From Schlegelella_A sp965246805 (GTDB lineage: Bacteria > Pseudomonadota > Gammaproteobacteria > Burkholderiales > Burkholderiaceae_C): 64,000 bases of DNA. A model generated the notes under the pieces. It ran no database searches. It saw only the letters and a list, made by a program, of their open reading frames with translations, and was not told the DNA's origin. How positions within the stretch are numbered: the first letter of the stretch is position 1; each line of letters starts with the position of its first letter. The stretch lies in the NCBI GenBank assembly GCA_965246805.1, contig CBDFFO010000008.1, positions 62,001 through 126,000 of the forward strand, read 5' to 3'. Positions 26,904 to 35,978 of this stretch are shown one piece after another. The position numbers and the translations under genes were made by a program.

Positions 26904-28043
26904 CTAGCGCGCCGCACCGGCCGCTGCGAGCGCCGTCAAGGTGTCGTCGGGCCGGGGCACGCCGACCTGGCGCGCCTGCTGCGACACCTGGCGCAGCAGC
27001 TCGGCGGCAAGCTGCGTGCGCCGCGACGTCGGATCGAAGTACCGCGCCATCGATTGCTGCGCTTGCTGCAGGTCGCCCTGCGCGGTGTCGAACTGCCGGC
27101 TCAATATCGCAAGACGCGCGTTCAGCAGACGCAGTTTCAAGTTCTCTTTCAGGAAGTACGCTTGGTCAGGCGCGAGCAGCATCGCCTCGGGCCGATCGAT
27201 GCGCGTCACACGGACTAGCGATCTGGCCTCGTGCCACACGTGATCGACGAAGAAGTCCCACGCGCTGCTGGCCGCGCGAGTGCCGAAGTTGTCGCTGGCC
27301 GATGCGGACGCGGCCGACTGGGAAGGCGCGACTCCCCGCACCGCGCCGCCCGAGGGATTCACCGCCTCGCCGTGCCGAGGCTCGGCCTGCGAGAGCAGCG
27401 GCAAATCGTCGACCATGCGCAGGGATTCGTCGAGCTTGATCACGAGCGACGGCACATCGACCAGGCTCATCGCCTTCACGCGGTCGAGGTCGCGCGCGAT
27501 CGCGCGGCGCGTCGGTTCGAGGCGCGGCTGGTTCAGGCGCGCCAGTCGTTCATCGCTCTGCTTCAAGGTCGCGACCAGTGGCTCGGCACTGCCGGTGAGC
27601 GCAGCCTGCTGCTGCGCGACCCGCAACGCCGCCTCGATGTCGACCACCAGGTTCTGGTCTCGCGAACGCGCGAGCGACTGGATCAGCTCTTCGAGCTGGC
27701 CGCGCTGAGTGGTGACTTCGTTCAGGCGCGCTTCGAAGAGCGCGACCTTCGCGGCGGCGTCTCGCATGCTGTCCTGCGCCTGCTTCGCGACCATGGTCGC
27801 TTCGCTCGACTTGCCCTCGCTCTCCTGCTGGCGCTTCACGAGTTCGCGCTCGACACTGCGGACCCGGCGATCGGCTTCGTACGCGAGCGCTAGGCACAAC
27901 ACCAGCAGCGCCGCCAGCACCAAGCCGATCAACCAACCGCGCCGCCACATGAAGCCGCGGAGGCCATCGAGCAGCGGCACCAGCGGGTCGGGCGAACGGG
28001 CAACAGCGGGGCTTTCGGAAGGCGTGGGCAGGGGCTCGGTCAC
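26904..28043 (-). CDS. hemX: HemX, uroporphyrinogen C-methyltransferase-like membrane protein
   Basis: A 379-residue proteobacterial HemX. A Pro-rich cytoplasmic N-terminus precedes one membrane helix (about residues 38-56, LIGLVLAALLVLCLALAY), then a coiled-coil rich in Gln, Glu and Arg, and a globular C-terminal region containing RLLNARLAILSRQFDTAQGDL. The family is annotated as a putative uroporphyrin-III C-methyltransferase, but no SAM site is visible and catalytic function is doubtful. It overlaps hemD by four bases (ATGA). Confidence 0.87.
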   Translation of the reverse strand: MTEPLPTPSESPAVARSPDPLVPLLDGLRGFMWRRGWLIGLVLAALLVLCLALAYEADRRVRSVERELVKRQQESEGKSSEATMVAKQAQDSMRDAAAKVALFEARLNEVTTQRGQLEELIQSLARSRDQNLVVDIEAALRVAQQQAALTGSAEPLVATLKQSDERLARLNQPRLEPTRRAIARDLDRVKAMSLVDVPSLVIKLDESLRMVDDLPLLSQAEPRHGEAVNPSGGAVRGVAPSQSAASASASDNFGTRAASSAWDFFVDHVWHEARSLVRVTRIDRPEAMLLAPDQAYFLKENLKLRLLNARLAILSRQFDTAQGDLQQAQQSMARYFDPTSRRTQLAAELLRQVSQQARQVGVPRPDDTLTALAAAGAAR

Positions 28044-28840
28044 GGTGCCATCGATTGTATGCAGGCGATCGCTGCATCAAGGCCAGGCCGCACGTCGATG
28101 ACACGGCCCACGCCGAGCACTCGGGCACGTTCGGCGATGCGTGGGTGGCTCGCGAGCGCGCTGGCGTCGCGCCAATCGGCATCACCGGCGAGCGCGGCCA
28201 GGTGGTCGATGCCGGCCGAGCTGCTGAAGAGCCACAGGTGCTGCCGGGGCTTCGCGAGCGCATCGACCAGAATGCGTCTGCCCGCCGTCGTCGGTGCTGG
28301 CGCCGATCGTTGGTAGGCGGCAATGGCCTCGACGCTCGCCCCAACGGCTGCGAGGCGGTCGGCGAGCCAGTCCCGGCCGCGCTCGCCGCGCACCAGCAAT
28401 ACGCTGGCGCCGTGCCAGCCGCGCGCGCCCATCGGCGCCCTCGGCTCGAGCGCTCGCCACAACGATTCGGAGTCGAACTGCGCCGCGTCGGCCGCCGGTT
28501 CGACGATGCACGCGATCGGCACGCCGTGGCGGTACAACGCGGCGCTGGTTCCGGGGCCGGTCGAGCCCGCGAGCGCGGTGGCCGGCCATGCCGCCGGCTT
28601 GCCTGCGGCTGCGAAGAAGAGGCGCACCGCGTTCGGACTCACGAACACCACCAGCGTGTGCGTGGCGAGCCGTTGCCAGGCCGCCGCCACGGAGCCGGCA
28701 TCGGCCGGCGGAGAGATCGCGAGCATCGGCAGGCCGACGGCATCGACGCCGCGCGCGAGCAGCGCTTCGACCCATGCCGAGGCTTGCGGCTCCGGCCGCG
28801 TGACGATGACGCGCAGGCGCGGCGGCGTGGTCGGCGTCAC
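28040..28840 (-). CDS. hemD: Uroporphyrinogen-III synthase
   Basis: A 266-residue HemD, which cyclises hydroxymethylbilane with inversion of ring D. The protein is poorly conserved as a family, but VIVTRPEPQASAWVEALLARG, the VFVSPNAVRLFF segment, LVRGERGRDWLADRL and the C-terminal LFSSSAGIDHL fit well. It sits between hemC and hemX, as expected, and overlaps hemX by four bases. Confidence 0.9.
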   Translation of the reverse strand: MTPTTPPRLRVIVTRPEPQASAWVEALLARGVDAVGLPMLAISPPADAGSVAAAWQRLATHTLVVFVSPNAVRLFFAAAGKPAAWPATALAGSTGPGTSAALYRHGVPIACIVEPAADAAQFDSESLWRALEPRAPMGARGWHGASVLLVRGERGRDWLADRLAAVGASVEAIAAYQRSAPAPTTAGRRILVDALAKPRQHLWLFSSSAGIDHLAALAGDADWRDASALASHPRIAERARVLGVGRVIDVRPGLDAAIACIQSMAP

Positions 28841-28905
28841 GGGGCCGGGCCCGTCGCGCCGATCGGGCTCACGTCGCTCTCACCGTAGCGTGCATGTGAA
28901 CCGCC

Positions 28906-29871
28906 TCACTGCGCGAGCAGGTAGGCCGCGCCCCCGGCATCGCGCAAGGTCGCCGCCACCGCGGTGCCGAGCGCTTCGGCATCGGCCTGGGACTGCACCG
29001 GCGCTGACATCGTCGCGCGCAACAGCGGCCGATCGGGCGCGCTCGGATGGCCGATCGCCGCGTTCAGCAGCAAGCGCGGAGGCGCGTCGGCGTCGACGGC
29101 ATCACTTGCCGCGGCACCGGCGCGCCACACCGCGTGCGCCGCGAGCGGCATGCTGCAACTGCCACCGAGCGCTCGCGACACCGCGCGCTCGGCGCTCACC
29201 GCGAGCCAGGTGTCGCGGTCGACCAGCGACTGCAAGGCCGCACGCACGGCGGTCGCATCGGCGCGCGTCTCGAGGCCGAGTGCCCCTTGCCCGGCGCACG
29301 GCACCATCTCCGATTCGGTGAAGGCGCAGCGGATGCGCGCGCCGAGCGCGAGCCGGCGCAAGCCCGCCGCGGCAAGCACGATCGCGTGGTACTCGCCGTC
29401 ATCAAGCTTGCGCAGGCGCGTGTCGACGTTGCCGCGCAGCGGTTCGATGCGCAGGTCGGGGCGCAACGCGGCGATCTGCACCACCCGGCGCAGGCTCGAG
29501 GTGCCGACGGTGGCGCCTTCGGGCAAGGCGGCGAGCGAATCGAAGTCGTTCGAGACGAAGGCGTCGCGCGCGTCTTCGCGCGCCAGCACCGCGGCCAGCG
29601 CGAAGCCCTCGGGCAGATCCATCGGCACGTCTTTGAGCGAATGAACGGCGAGGTTGGCGCGACCGTCTTCGAGCGCGCTCTCGAGTTCCTTCACGAAGAG
29701 GCCCTTGCCGCCGACCTTCGACAGCGTGCGGTCGAGGATCTGGTCGCCGCGCGTCGTCATCGGCAACAGCCCCACGTCGAAGCCGAGCGCGACGAGCCGC
29801 GCCTGGACATGTTCGGCCTGCCACATGGCGAGGCGACTCTCGCGGGTCGCGATGACGATGCGTTCGGGCAT
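28906..29871 (-). CDS. hemC: Hydroxymethylbilane synthase (porphobilinogen deaminase)
   Basis: A 321-residue HemC that joins four porphobilinogen units. It begins RIVIATRESRLAMWQAEHV, carries RGDQILDRTLSKVGGKGLF, SLKDVP and RRVVQI, and has the cofactor-binding cysteine in GGSCSMPLAAHA. Full length. It is the first gene of the hem operon and divergent from ppc with 53 bp between the two starts. Confidence 0.95.
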   Translation of the reverse strand: MPERIVIATRESRLAMWQAEHVQARLVALGFDVGLLPMTTRGDQILDRTLSKVGGKGLFVKELESALEDGRANLAVHSLKDVPMDLPEGFALAAVLAREDARDAFVSNDFDSLAALPEGATVGTSSLRRVVQIAALRPDLRIEPLRGNVDTRLRKLDDGEYHAIVLAAAGLRRLALGARIRCAFTESEMVPCAGQGALGLETRADATAVRAALQSLVDRDTWLAVSAERAVSRALGGSCSMPLAAHAVWRAGAAASDAVDADAPPRLLLNAAIGHPSAPDRPLLRATMSAPVQSQADAEALGTAVAATLRDAGGAAYLLAQ

Positions 29872-29924
29872 CGAAGAATGCTAGCAGGCGGGCCGCCGGC
29901 CGCGCCGCTGCTACGCTCGGGCGC

Positions 29925-32771
29925 ATGGCCTCCTCCCAGCGAACGTCGGCACGCGCCTCTTCAAGGGCGCACAAGGCGGCGACGGCCGCAAAGAACCAGC
30001 CGCTCATCGACGACACGCGGCTGCTCGGCCGGATCCTCGGCGATGTGATCCGCGAGCAGGAAGGCGACGCGGTGTTCGAGCTGGTCGAGCGCATCCGCCA
30101 GCTCGCGGTCTCGTATCGCGCCGATCACGACGACGGCGCGAACCGCGCACTCGACAAACTGCTGACGAGGCTGACCGGCGACGAAACGGTCAGCGTGATC
30201 CGTGCCTTCAGCTACTTCTCGCACCTCGCCAACCTCGCCGAAGACCGGCACCGACTGCGGCGCCGCGCGGAGCACGAACGCCGCGGCCATCTGCAGGGCG
30301 GCTCGGTGGCCGCGATGCTGAGCCGCCTCGCGCAGGCCGGTGTCACCCGCGAGACCCTTGTCGAGACGCTGAACGAGGCGTGGATCTCGCCGGTGCTCAC
30401 GGCACACCCGACCGAGGTGCAGCGCAAGAGCATCCTCGATGCCGAGTGGGCGATCGCGCGCCTGCTCGAACAGCGCGACCCCGAGCGCGGCGCGCGATCG
30501 ATCGCCGAGACCGATGCCGCGTTGCGGGCCCGGGTGACCCAGCTCTGGCAGACGCGCATGCTGCGCACCACCAAGCTCACGGTCGACGACGAGATCGAGA
30601 ACGTGCTGAGCTATTACCGCTCGACCTTCCTCGCGCAGATACCCGACGTCTACCGCGAGATCGAAGACGCCCTGCCCGGCACCGAGCTCGCGAGCTTCTT
30701 CCGTATGGGCAACTGGATCGGTGGCGACCGTGACGGCAACCCGAACGTGAGCGCCGCCACGCTGCAGACCGCGCTGGCGCGGCAGAGCGAGACTGCCCTG
30801 CGCCATTACCTCGTACAGATCCATGAACTCGGCGCGGAGCTGTCGGTTTCGGCCTCGCTCGCCGGTGTGACGCCCGAACTGCAGAGGCTCGCCGATCGGT
30901 CTGCCGACGGCAGTACACACCGTGCCGATGAACCGTATCGCCGCGCCCTGATCGGCGTGTACGCACGGCTCGCATCGACCTTGCACGAGCTCACCGGCAC
31001 CGAGGCGTTGCGGCATGCGGTCGCGCCGCAGGCCGCCTACGCCGCCGCTTCGGAACTCATCGACGACCTGCACACCATCGAGCAATCGTTGCTCGGTCAT
31101 CATGCGGGCGCGCTCGCGCGGGCGCGCCTGCAGCCGCTGATCCGCGCGGTGCAGGTGTTCGGCTTTCACCTCGCGACCGTCGACCTGCGCCAGAGCTCCG
31201 ACCAGCACGAGGCGGTCGTCGCCGAGCTGCTGAGGGTCGCGCGCATCGAGGCCGACTACCCGTCGCTCGATGAAGCGCAGCGACGCGCGCTCCTGATGCG
31301 CGTGCTGAACGATGCGCGGCCGCTGCGCGTCGGCGCCGGTGCCGACGCGTCGACGTACAGCGAGGCGAGCCTGAAGGAACTCGCGATCTTCGACATGGCC
31401 AAGGTCATGCGCCGGCGCTACGGCGCCGAGGCGCTGCGCCACTGCATCATCTCGCACACCGAATCGGTCAGCGACCTGCTCGAGGTGCTGGTGCTCCTGA
31501 AGGAAGCCGGCCTCATGCACGGCACGCTCGACGCCGAAGCGAGCACCGAACTCATCGTCTCGCCGCTGTTCGAGACCATCGCCGACCTGCGCAACGCCGC
31601 GCCCATCATGCGCGAGTACTACGCGCTGCCGGGCATCGCCGACATGATGAGGCGCTCGGGCGCGAACGGGAGCAGCGGCCGCAGCGAGCAGGACATCATG
31701 ATCGGCTACAGCGACAGCAACAAGGACGGCGGCGCGTTCACGAGCAGCTGGGAGCTCTACCGGGCCGAGCTCGCGCTGGTGACCCTGTTCGACGAACTGC
31801 GGGCCTCGCACGGCTTGCGGTTGCGTCTGTTCCACGGCCGTGGCGGCACGGTCGGGCGCGGTGGCGGGCCGAGCTACCAGGCGATCCTCGCGCAGCCGCC
31901 TGGCACTGTGAACGGACAGTTGCGGCTCACCGAGCAAGGCGAGGTGATCGCATCGAAGTACGCGCACCCGGCGATCGGCCGACGCAACATCGAGACGCTG
32001 ATCGCGGCGACGCTCGAGGCCACGCTGCTCAAACCGGCGCAGGACGCGCCGCGCAGCTTCCTCGACGCGGCCTCGACGCTCAGCGACGCGAACATGAAGG
32101 CGTATCGAGACCTCGTCTACGAGACGCCCGGCTTCAGCGACTACTTCTTCAGCGCCACGCCGATCCGCGAGATCGGCGAGCTGAACATCGGCTCGCGACC
32201 GGCCGCACGGCCGAAGCCCGGCCAGAGCAAGCCGGTCATCGAGGACCTGCGCGCGGTGCCGTGGAGCTTCAGCTGGGGGCAGTGTCGCATCGCGCTGCCG
32301 GGCTGGTATGGGTTCGGCTCGGCGGTGGCGGCGTTCGTCGACCGCGACGCAGGGCACCTCGCGCTGCTGCAGCGCATGCACGAGCGCTGGCCTTTCTTCA
32401 CGACCTTCCTGTCGAACCTCGACATGGTGCTCGCGAAGACCGACCTTGGCATCGCGCGGCGCTACGTCGATCTGGTAGCGGACAAGGCGCTCGGGCGCCG
32501 CATCTTCAAGCGCATCGAAGCCGAGTGGCAGCGCACGAGCGACGCGCTCGCGAACATCACCGGCGCGCGCGAGCGGCTGGCCGCGAATCCATCGCTCGCC
32601 AGTTCGATCGCGCACCGCTTTCCGTACCTCGACCCACTCAACCACCTTCAGGTCGAGCTGATGCGTCGCTCGCGCGCCTGCGAACCCGACGACCCGATCG
32701 TCGAGCGCCTGCGGCGCGGCATCCACATCTCGATCAACGGGCTGGCGGCGGGATTGCGGAATACTGGGTAG
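29925..32771 (+). CDS. ppc: Phosphoenolpyruvate carboxylase
   Basis: A 948-residue PEPC, which makes oxaloacetate from PEP and bicarbonate to refill the TCA cycle. The catalytic histidine block VLTAHPTEVQRKS is near residue 160; GGDRDGNPNV, MIGYSDSNKDGG, FHGRGGTVGRGGGP and the C-terminal SINGLAAGLRNTG are all present. Its length is that of a complete enzyme. It shares a short divergent control region with hemC. The last 38 bases overlap the convergent unknown gene. Confidence 0.96.
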   Translation: MASSQRTSARASSRAHKAATAAKNQPLIDDTRLLGRILGDVIREQEGDAVFELVERIRQLAVSYRADHDDGANRALDKLLTRLTGDETVSVIRAFSYFSHLANLAEDRHRLRRRAEHERRGHLQGGSVAAMLSRLAQAGVTRETLVETLNEAWISPVLTAHPTEVQRKSILDAEWAIARLLEQRDPERGARSIAETDAALRARVTQLWQTRMLRTTKLTVDDEIENVLSYYRSTFLAQIPDVYREIEDALPGTELASFFRMGNWIGGDRDGNPNVSAATLQTALARQSETALRHYLVQIHELGAELSVSASLAGVTPELQRLADRSADGSTHRADEPYRRALIGVYARLASTLHELTGTEALRHAVAPQAAYAAASELIDDLHTIEQSLLGHHAGALARARLQPLIRAVQVFGFHLATVDLRQSSDQHEAVVAELLRVARIEADYPSLDEAQRRALLMRVLNDARPLRVGAGADASTYSEASLKELAIFDMAKVMRRRYGAEALRHCIISHTESVSDLLEVLVLLKEAGLMHGTLDAEASTELIVSPLFETIADLRNAAPIMREYYALPGIADMMRRSGANGSSGRSEQDIMIGYSDSNKDGGAFTSSWELYRAELALVTLFDELRASHGLRLRLFHGRGGTVGRGGGPSYQAILAQPPGTVNGQLRLTEQGEVIASKYAHPAIGRRNIETLIAATLEATLLKPAQDAPRSFLDAASTLSDANMKAYRDLVYETPGFSDYFFSATPIREIGELNIGSRPAARPKPGQSKPVIEDLRAVPWSFSWGQCRIALPGWYGFGSAVAAFVDRDAGHLALLQRMHERWPFFTTFLSNLDMVLAKTDLGIARRYVDLVADKALGRRIFKRIEAEWQRTSDALANITGARERLAANPSLASSIAHRFPYLDPLNHLQVELMRRSRACEPDDPIVERLRRGIHISINGLAAGLRNTG

Positions 32772-34185
32772 AGGGCGCGCCGGGCGATCCGACGGCCGGG
32801 TCGGACACGTCCTCGGCCGCCCGCTTCTTCCACGCCTCGTTTAGACGCGCTCGCATCGCAGCCACATCGGCGGCGAACGCCTCCATGGTCTTGCCGGACT
32901 CGGCGAGCTGGCGCCGCGCTTCGGCGATCGCACCGATCCGGTCGGTTCTGGTGGCGACGGCCACCTGCTTCGTCAAGACGTCGCAGCTCAACGCCTCGTC
33001 CGAGGACTCGAGGTCCTGCGCCATCGCGCCCAAGACGTTCGCCAACTGGAACAGGTCGTTCTCGCGCTGCGCGGTGGCGAGACGTTCCGGCGCGAAGCCG
33101 AGTTGCTTGCGCTGCACCTTCAGCGCGATGCCCCGCTCCATGAAGCCCGGCCCGTGGTCGAGCAAAGCCTGCGTCAGCCGTTCGCAGACCTGTCGCCGAT
33201 TGCTGTCGACCACGTTCTCGGCTGCGCAATAACGGGCCACCCGCGTCACGTGGCTCGTGCTCGCCGCTTCGATGCCGATCACTTCGATCGCTTCCAGCCA
33301 GCGCTCGAGCGGATTGAAACGGCCCGCCAGCGACGCGTCGGCCCGTGCCGCCATGCCGCTCGCCTGGCCACGGTAGCTTATCGCGAGGCTGGCGCGGTAC
33401 ATCGCTTCATCGAGCCCGGCCGCATCGTGTCGCGCATCTGCTTCGGACGCCATGAACAGCCACGGCACCATGTTGTGCGGTTCCAGCTCGGCCCACTGCC
33501 GCGCGCTGATCGAAACGCAGCTGCCGATCTTCGTTGCGTCGGTGCCGACGCCACACAGGTGAACGGCCAAGCCGTAGATGTACGGGCTCCTGGTATCGAT
33601 CGCTTGCCGAACCAGCGCGTCGTAGGCGTTCACGACGGAGGTTTTCGGCGGCGCCTGCGCGGCTTTCGCTCGCGCAAGGCAGGCCTCGTCCGCGTCGCAC
33701 GAATCCGGGATCGCCTCCGTGCCGGGGCGCGCGGACGCCCAGGCATCGAACACCGCCGAGACGAGTCCGATGGCCTTGACCTCGGGGTCTGGATCCGCGA
33801 GCAATGCGGCGTGCATTCGTTGCGTCGCATCTTTCGGGAAGTCGCGCTGGCGTTCGAAGAACGCGCGTTGCGAAGCTTCAGTATCCGCCACGAAGCCGAG
33901 GCCGCAGATCTCGATCTCGCCACGATGGCCCGCCGCGCCGGGCGCGCTTGCCGGACCGGACGTCGACGCAGTCGCCCTGGCCCGCTCACGCTCCTGGGCG
34001 ACGATGACGCGAGCCAGCAACACCTGACCCGGCGCGCTCGATGCAAACGCGGCTTCGGCCTGCCGTGTTCTTATCAACCCGACGAAGTACGCGACGCCGA
34101 CGGAGATCACGAAAACCGCGAGGAGCGCGCTGAAGCGCCACCGTGTCCAACGGCGCGCCGGAGGTGAGTTCCGTGGATCGCTCAC
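32734..34185 (-). CDS. Membrane-anchored protein of unknown function
   Basis: A 483-residue protein I do not recognise. A basic N-terminus (RRWTRWRF) precedes a single membrane helix (about residues 19-40, ALLAVFVISVGVAYFVGLI), so most of the chain is probably periplasmic. The rest is helical, with scattered cysteines (for example IPDSCDADEACLARA, LAVHLCGVG, VARYCAAEN, ALSCDV) that could form disulfides. Motifs such as PHNMVPWLFMASEADAR and the Ala-rich spacing suggest helical repeats of the Sel1/TPR sort, but this is a guess. It overlaps the ppc 3' end by 38 bp. No partner gene is evident. Confidence 0.7.
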   Translation of the reverse strand: MSDPRNSPPARRWTRWRFSALLAVFVISVGVAYFVGLIRTRQAEAAFASSAPGQVLLARVIVAQERERARATASTSGPASAPGAAGHRGEIEICGLGFVADTEASQRAFFERQRDFPKDATQRMHAALLADPDPEVKAIGLVSAVFDAWASARPGTEAIPDSCDADEACLARAKAAQAPPKTSVVNAYDALVRQAIDTRSPYIYGLAVHLCGVGTDATKIGSCVSISARQWAELEPHNMVPWLFMASEADARHDAAGLDEAMYRASLAISYRGQASGMAARADASLAGRFNPLERWLEAIEVIGIEAASTSHVTRVARYCAAENVVDSNRRQVCERLTQALLDHGPGFMERGIALKVQRKQLGFAPERLATAQRENDLFQLANVLGAMAQDLESSDEALSCDVLTKQVAVATRTDRIGAIAEARRQLAESGKTMEAFAADVAAMRARLNEAWKKRAAEDVSDPAVGSPGAPSTQYSAIPPPAR

Positions 34186-34248
34186 AACGCCATTGTGACG
34201 AGCAAGCCCGCTGTCGCCATCGGGCCGGCGCCCACGCTGCCGCCGCCG

Positions 34249-34677
34249 CTAGAGGACGCGCAGCATTCGCGTTTGCGGATCGATCTCGACCGTCGCCCCG
34301 TTGGGCACCGCCGCGGTGATGTCTTCGTCGAAACCAGCAAGCATCGTCAGGTTGCCGAACGCCGCCCCCTGCACGAGGATCGGATTGACCGTGTTGAAGA
34401 CGATCGCCAGCGGCATGACGTCGCGCGACGCCATCTCATGCAACATCCATGCGCTGGCCACGCCGCCCTTGGCGGTGTCGAGCACCAGTACGCGACCCAC
34501 ATACGACTGGCCGGCGAGCTTGTGGCCGGGCCGCGAGAACACGCCGGCGATGCGGTCGAGGTCGTAGCGCGCGCTGAAGCCGTCGCTCGCCACCAAGGCG
34601 ATGCCGCGCACCGGCTCGCCGATGGCGTGCCGCGCCTTGTATTCGTGGGCGGCGCCCGCCACGGCCGCGCCGTTCAT
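34249..34677 (-). CDS. Aconitase X small (swivel) subunit, DUF126 type
   Basis: A 142-residue DUF126 protein, the mobile domain of a two-subunit aconitase X. It shows the swivel-domain sequences PVRGIALVASDGFSARYDLD, GHKLAGQSYVGRVLVLDT, and VFNTVNPILVQGAAFGN. Where many family members have a Gly-Ser-Ser type loop after this strand, this protein reads AKGGVASAWMLHEM, so the active-site loop differs. The ATG overlaps the stop of the large subunit (ATGA), which fits coupled production of equal subunits. Confidence 0.85.
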   Translation of the reverse strand: MNGAAVAGAAHEYKARHAIGEPVRGIALVASDGFSARYDLDRIAGVFSRPGHKLAGQSYVGRVLVLDTAKGGVASAWMLHEMASRDVMPLAIVFNTVNPILVQGAAFGNLTMLAGFDEDITAAVPNGATVEIDPQTRMLRVL

Positions 34678-35909
34678 GCCAGCCTCCCGGTTTCTGCCGC
34701 GTCCACGCACTGCTCCATCGTCGCCAACAAGGGCACGTACCCATAGCCGCCCAGGATGTTGACGAGCTTGGCGCTGTTCGTCGCCAGCCGCTTCCAGCCG
34801 TTGGCTTCCGCCATCTCGCGCGCATACGACTGGTAGAAGCACATGCCAGACATCACGTGGCCGCCAGCGGCCTCGATGCGCTCGGTGTAGCCCATGCGGT
34901 CCGAGTCTGGCTTGACCTGCGGGCTGGTCATCGCCAACAACGGCTTCAGCAAGCGCCGCCCATCGCACAACTCGGCGATCTGGCGCAGCTCGTAGAGGCT
35001 CAGTTGCGGCGCCGAAAAGACGACCACATCGACTTCATCAGACGTGGCATAGGCGCTCTGCAGTGCCTTGACGTCGACCTGCGTGATGCGACGCTCGACG
35101 CGCAGGCGGTCACCGCCGACGTCGGCAAGGCGGTTCGCCTCGGGAGTGATGCCGACCAGGTGAAAAAGGGCGATCGAGCCGAAGCTCGCCATGGCCGCGC
35201 CGAAGTGCTTCATGGCATCTGAACTCGGCGCGCCCTGCAGGCCCTCGACCACAGGTACCGACCAGTAATTGCCGGCGAGCTTGCCGATGACGCCGCCAAG
35301 CGCGCCCCAGTCGTTGAGCGTGGTCGGCGTCCAGTCGACCTGGAAGCGGACCGTGGCCTGCCGTTGCGCCTCGAGGTGGAAGCCGTAGCGCGGTGTGCGC
35401 CCGGTCAGGCCGGCCGACAACGCCGACGGGCCGCCTTCGAAGTTGGATCGCGCGCCACAAATCGAATTGGAATAGATCACGACGCCGGTGTCGCCAAAGG
35501 CGAGGTGTTCACCGCGCGTGGGTGCCTGGATCGTCTGGTAGTTGATGCAGGTGTCGGTCATCGAGACGCCGAGGCGGACGAAGGCGTCGATCGTGCGGCG
35601 CTCCAACGTCAGCATCCAGGGTGCGTGCTTGAGCACGCCCGATTTCGAGAAGTCGGTGCCGCGCGGGTCTGTGATGGTCGGGATGCAGACCCGGCCGCGG
35701 CCACCGTCGGCATCGGCCAGGTGTTCGAGCCAGCCGACGCCGGCTTCGCCCAGGCTCTCGGTGTCGGCCATGACGTGCGCCTGCGAAACCGGCACGAAGT
35801 CGGGCGCGCCAAAGAAGTCGCCGACCTTGATCTGGTGTTCGATGGCGATCTGCGCCACGCGGCCCATCGCGCCCGCCTGCATTGCCTTTTCTTCGTCGTT
35901 GAGCTTCAT
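34674..35909 (-). CDS. Aconitase X large subunit (AcnX catalytic domain)
   Basis: A 411-residue AcnX (DUF521) catalytic subunit. It begins MKLNDEEKAMQAGAMGRVAQ and contains VSQAHVMADTESLG, TDTCINYQTIQAP, YSNSICGARSNFEGGP and GMCFYQSYAREMAEANGWK. The cysteines in these blocks are candidate Fe-S ligands. AcnX enzymes are hydro-lyases; known members dehydrate cis-3-hydroxy-L-proline or phosphomevalonate. The substrate here is unknown. The ATG at 35907-35909 is chosen because an upstream in-frame start adds unlike sequence. It lies between a Bug solute receptor and its small subunit in one operon. Confidence 0.88.
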   Translation of the reverse strand: MKLNDEEKAMQAGAMGRVAQIAIEHQIKVGDFFGAPDFVPVSQAHVMADTESLGEAGVGWLEHLADADGGRGRVCIPTITDPRGTDFSKSGVLKHAPWMLTLERRTIDAFVRLGVSMTDTCINYQTIQAPTRGEHLAFGDTGVVIYSNSICGARSNFEGGPSALSAGLTGRTPRYGFHLEAQRQATVRFQVDWTPTTLNDWGALGGVIGKLAGNYWSVPVVEGLQGAPSSDAMKHFGAAMASFGSIALFHLVGITPEANRLADVGGDRLRVERRITQVDVKALQSAYATSDEVDVVVFSAPQLSLYELRQIAELCDGRRLLKPLLAMTSPQVKPDSDRMGYTERIEAAGGHVMSGMCFYQSYAREMAEANGWKRLATNSAKLVNILGGYGYVPLLATMEQCVDAAETGRLA

Positions 35910-35978
35910 GTGTCGGTCGCTTCGCTGGTTTTGCGCGGTCTCACGGGTGTCAATGCTGCCGATGCCTCCCACACCGCC

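Noticed and set aside
29961..32726. Very long open frame antisense to ppc (over 900 codons)
   Set aside because: It mirrors codon bias of the GC-rich ppc gene and shows no domain; ppc is unmistakable on the other strand.
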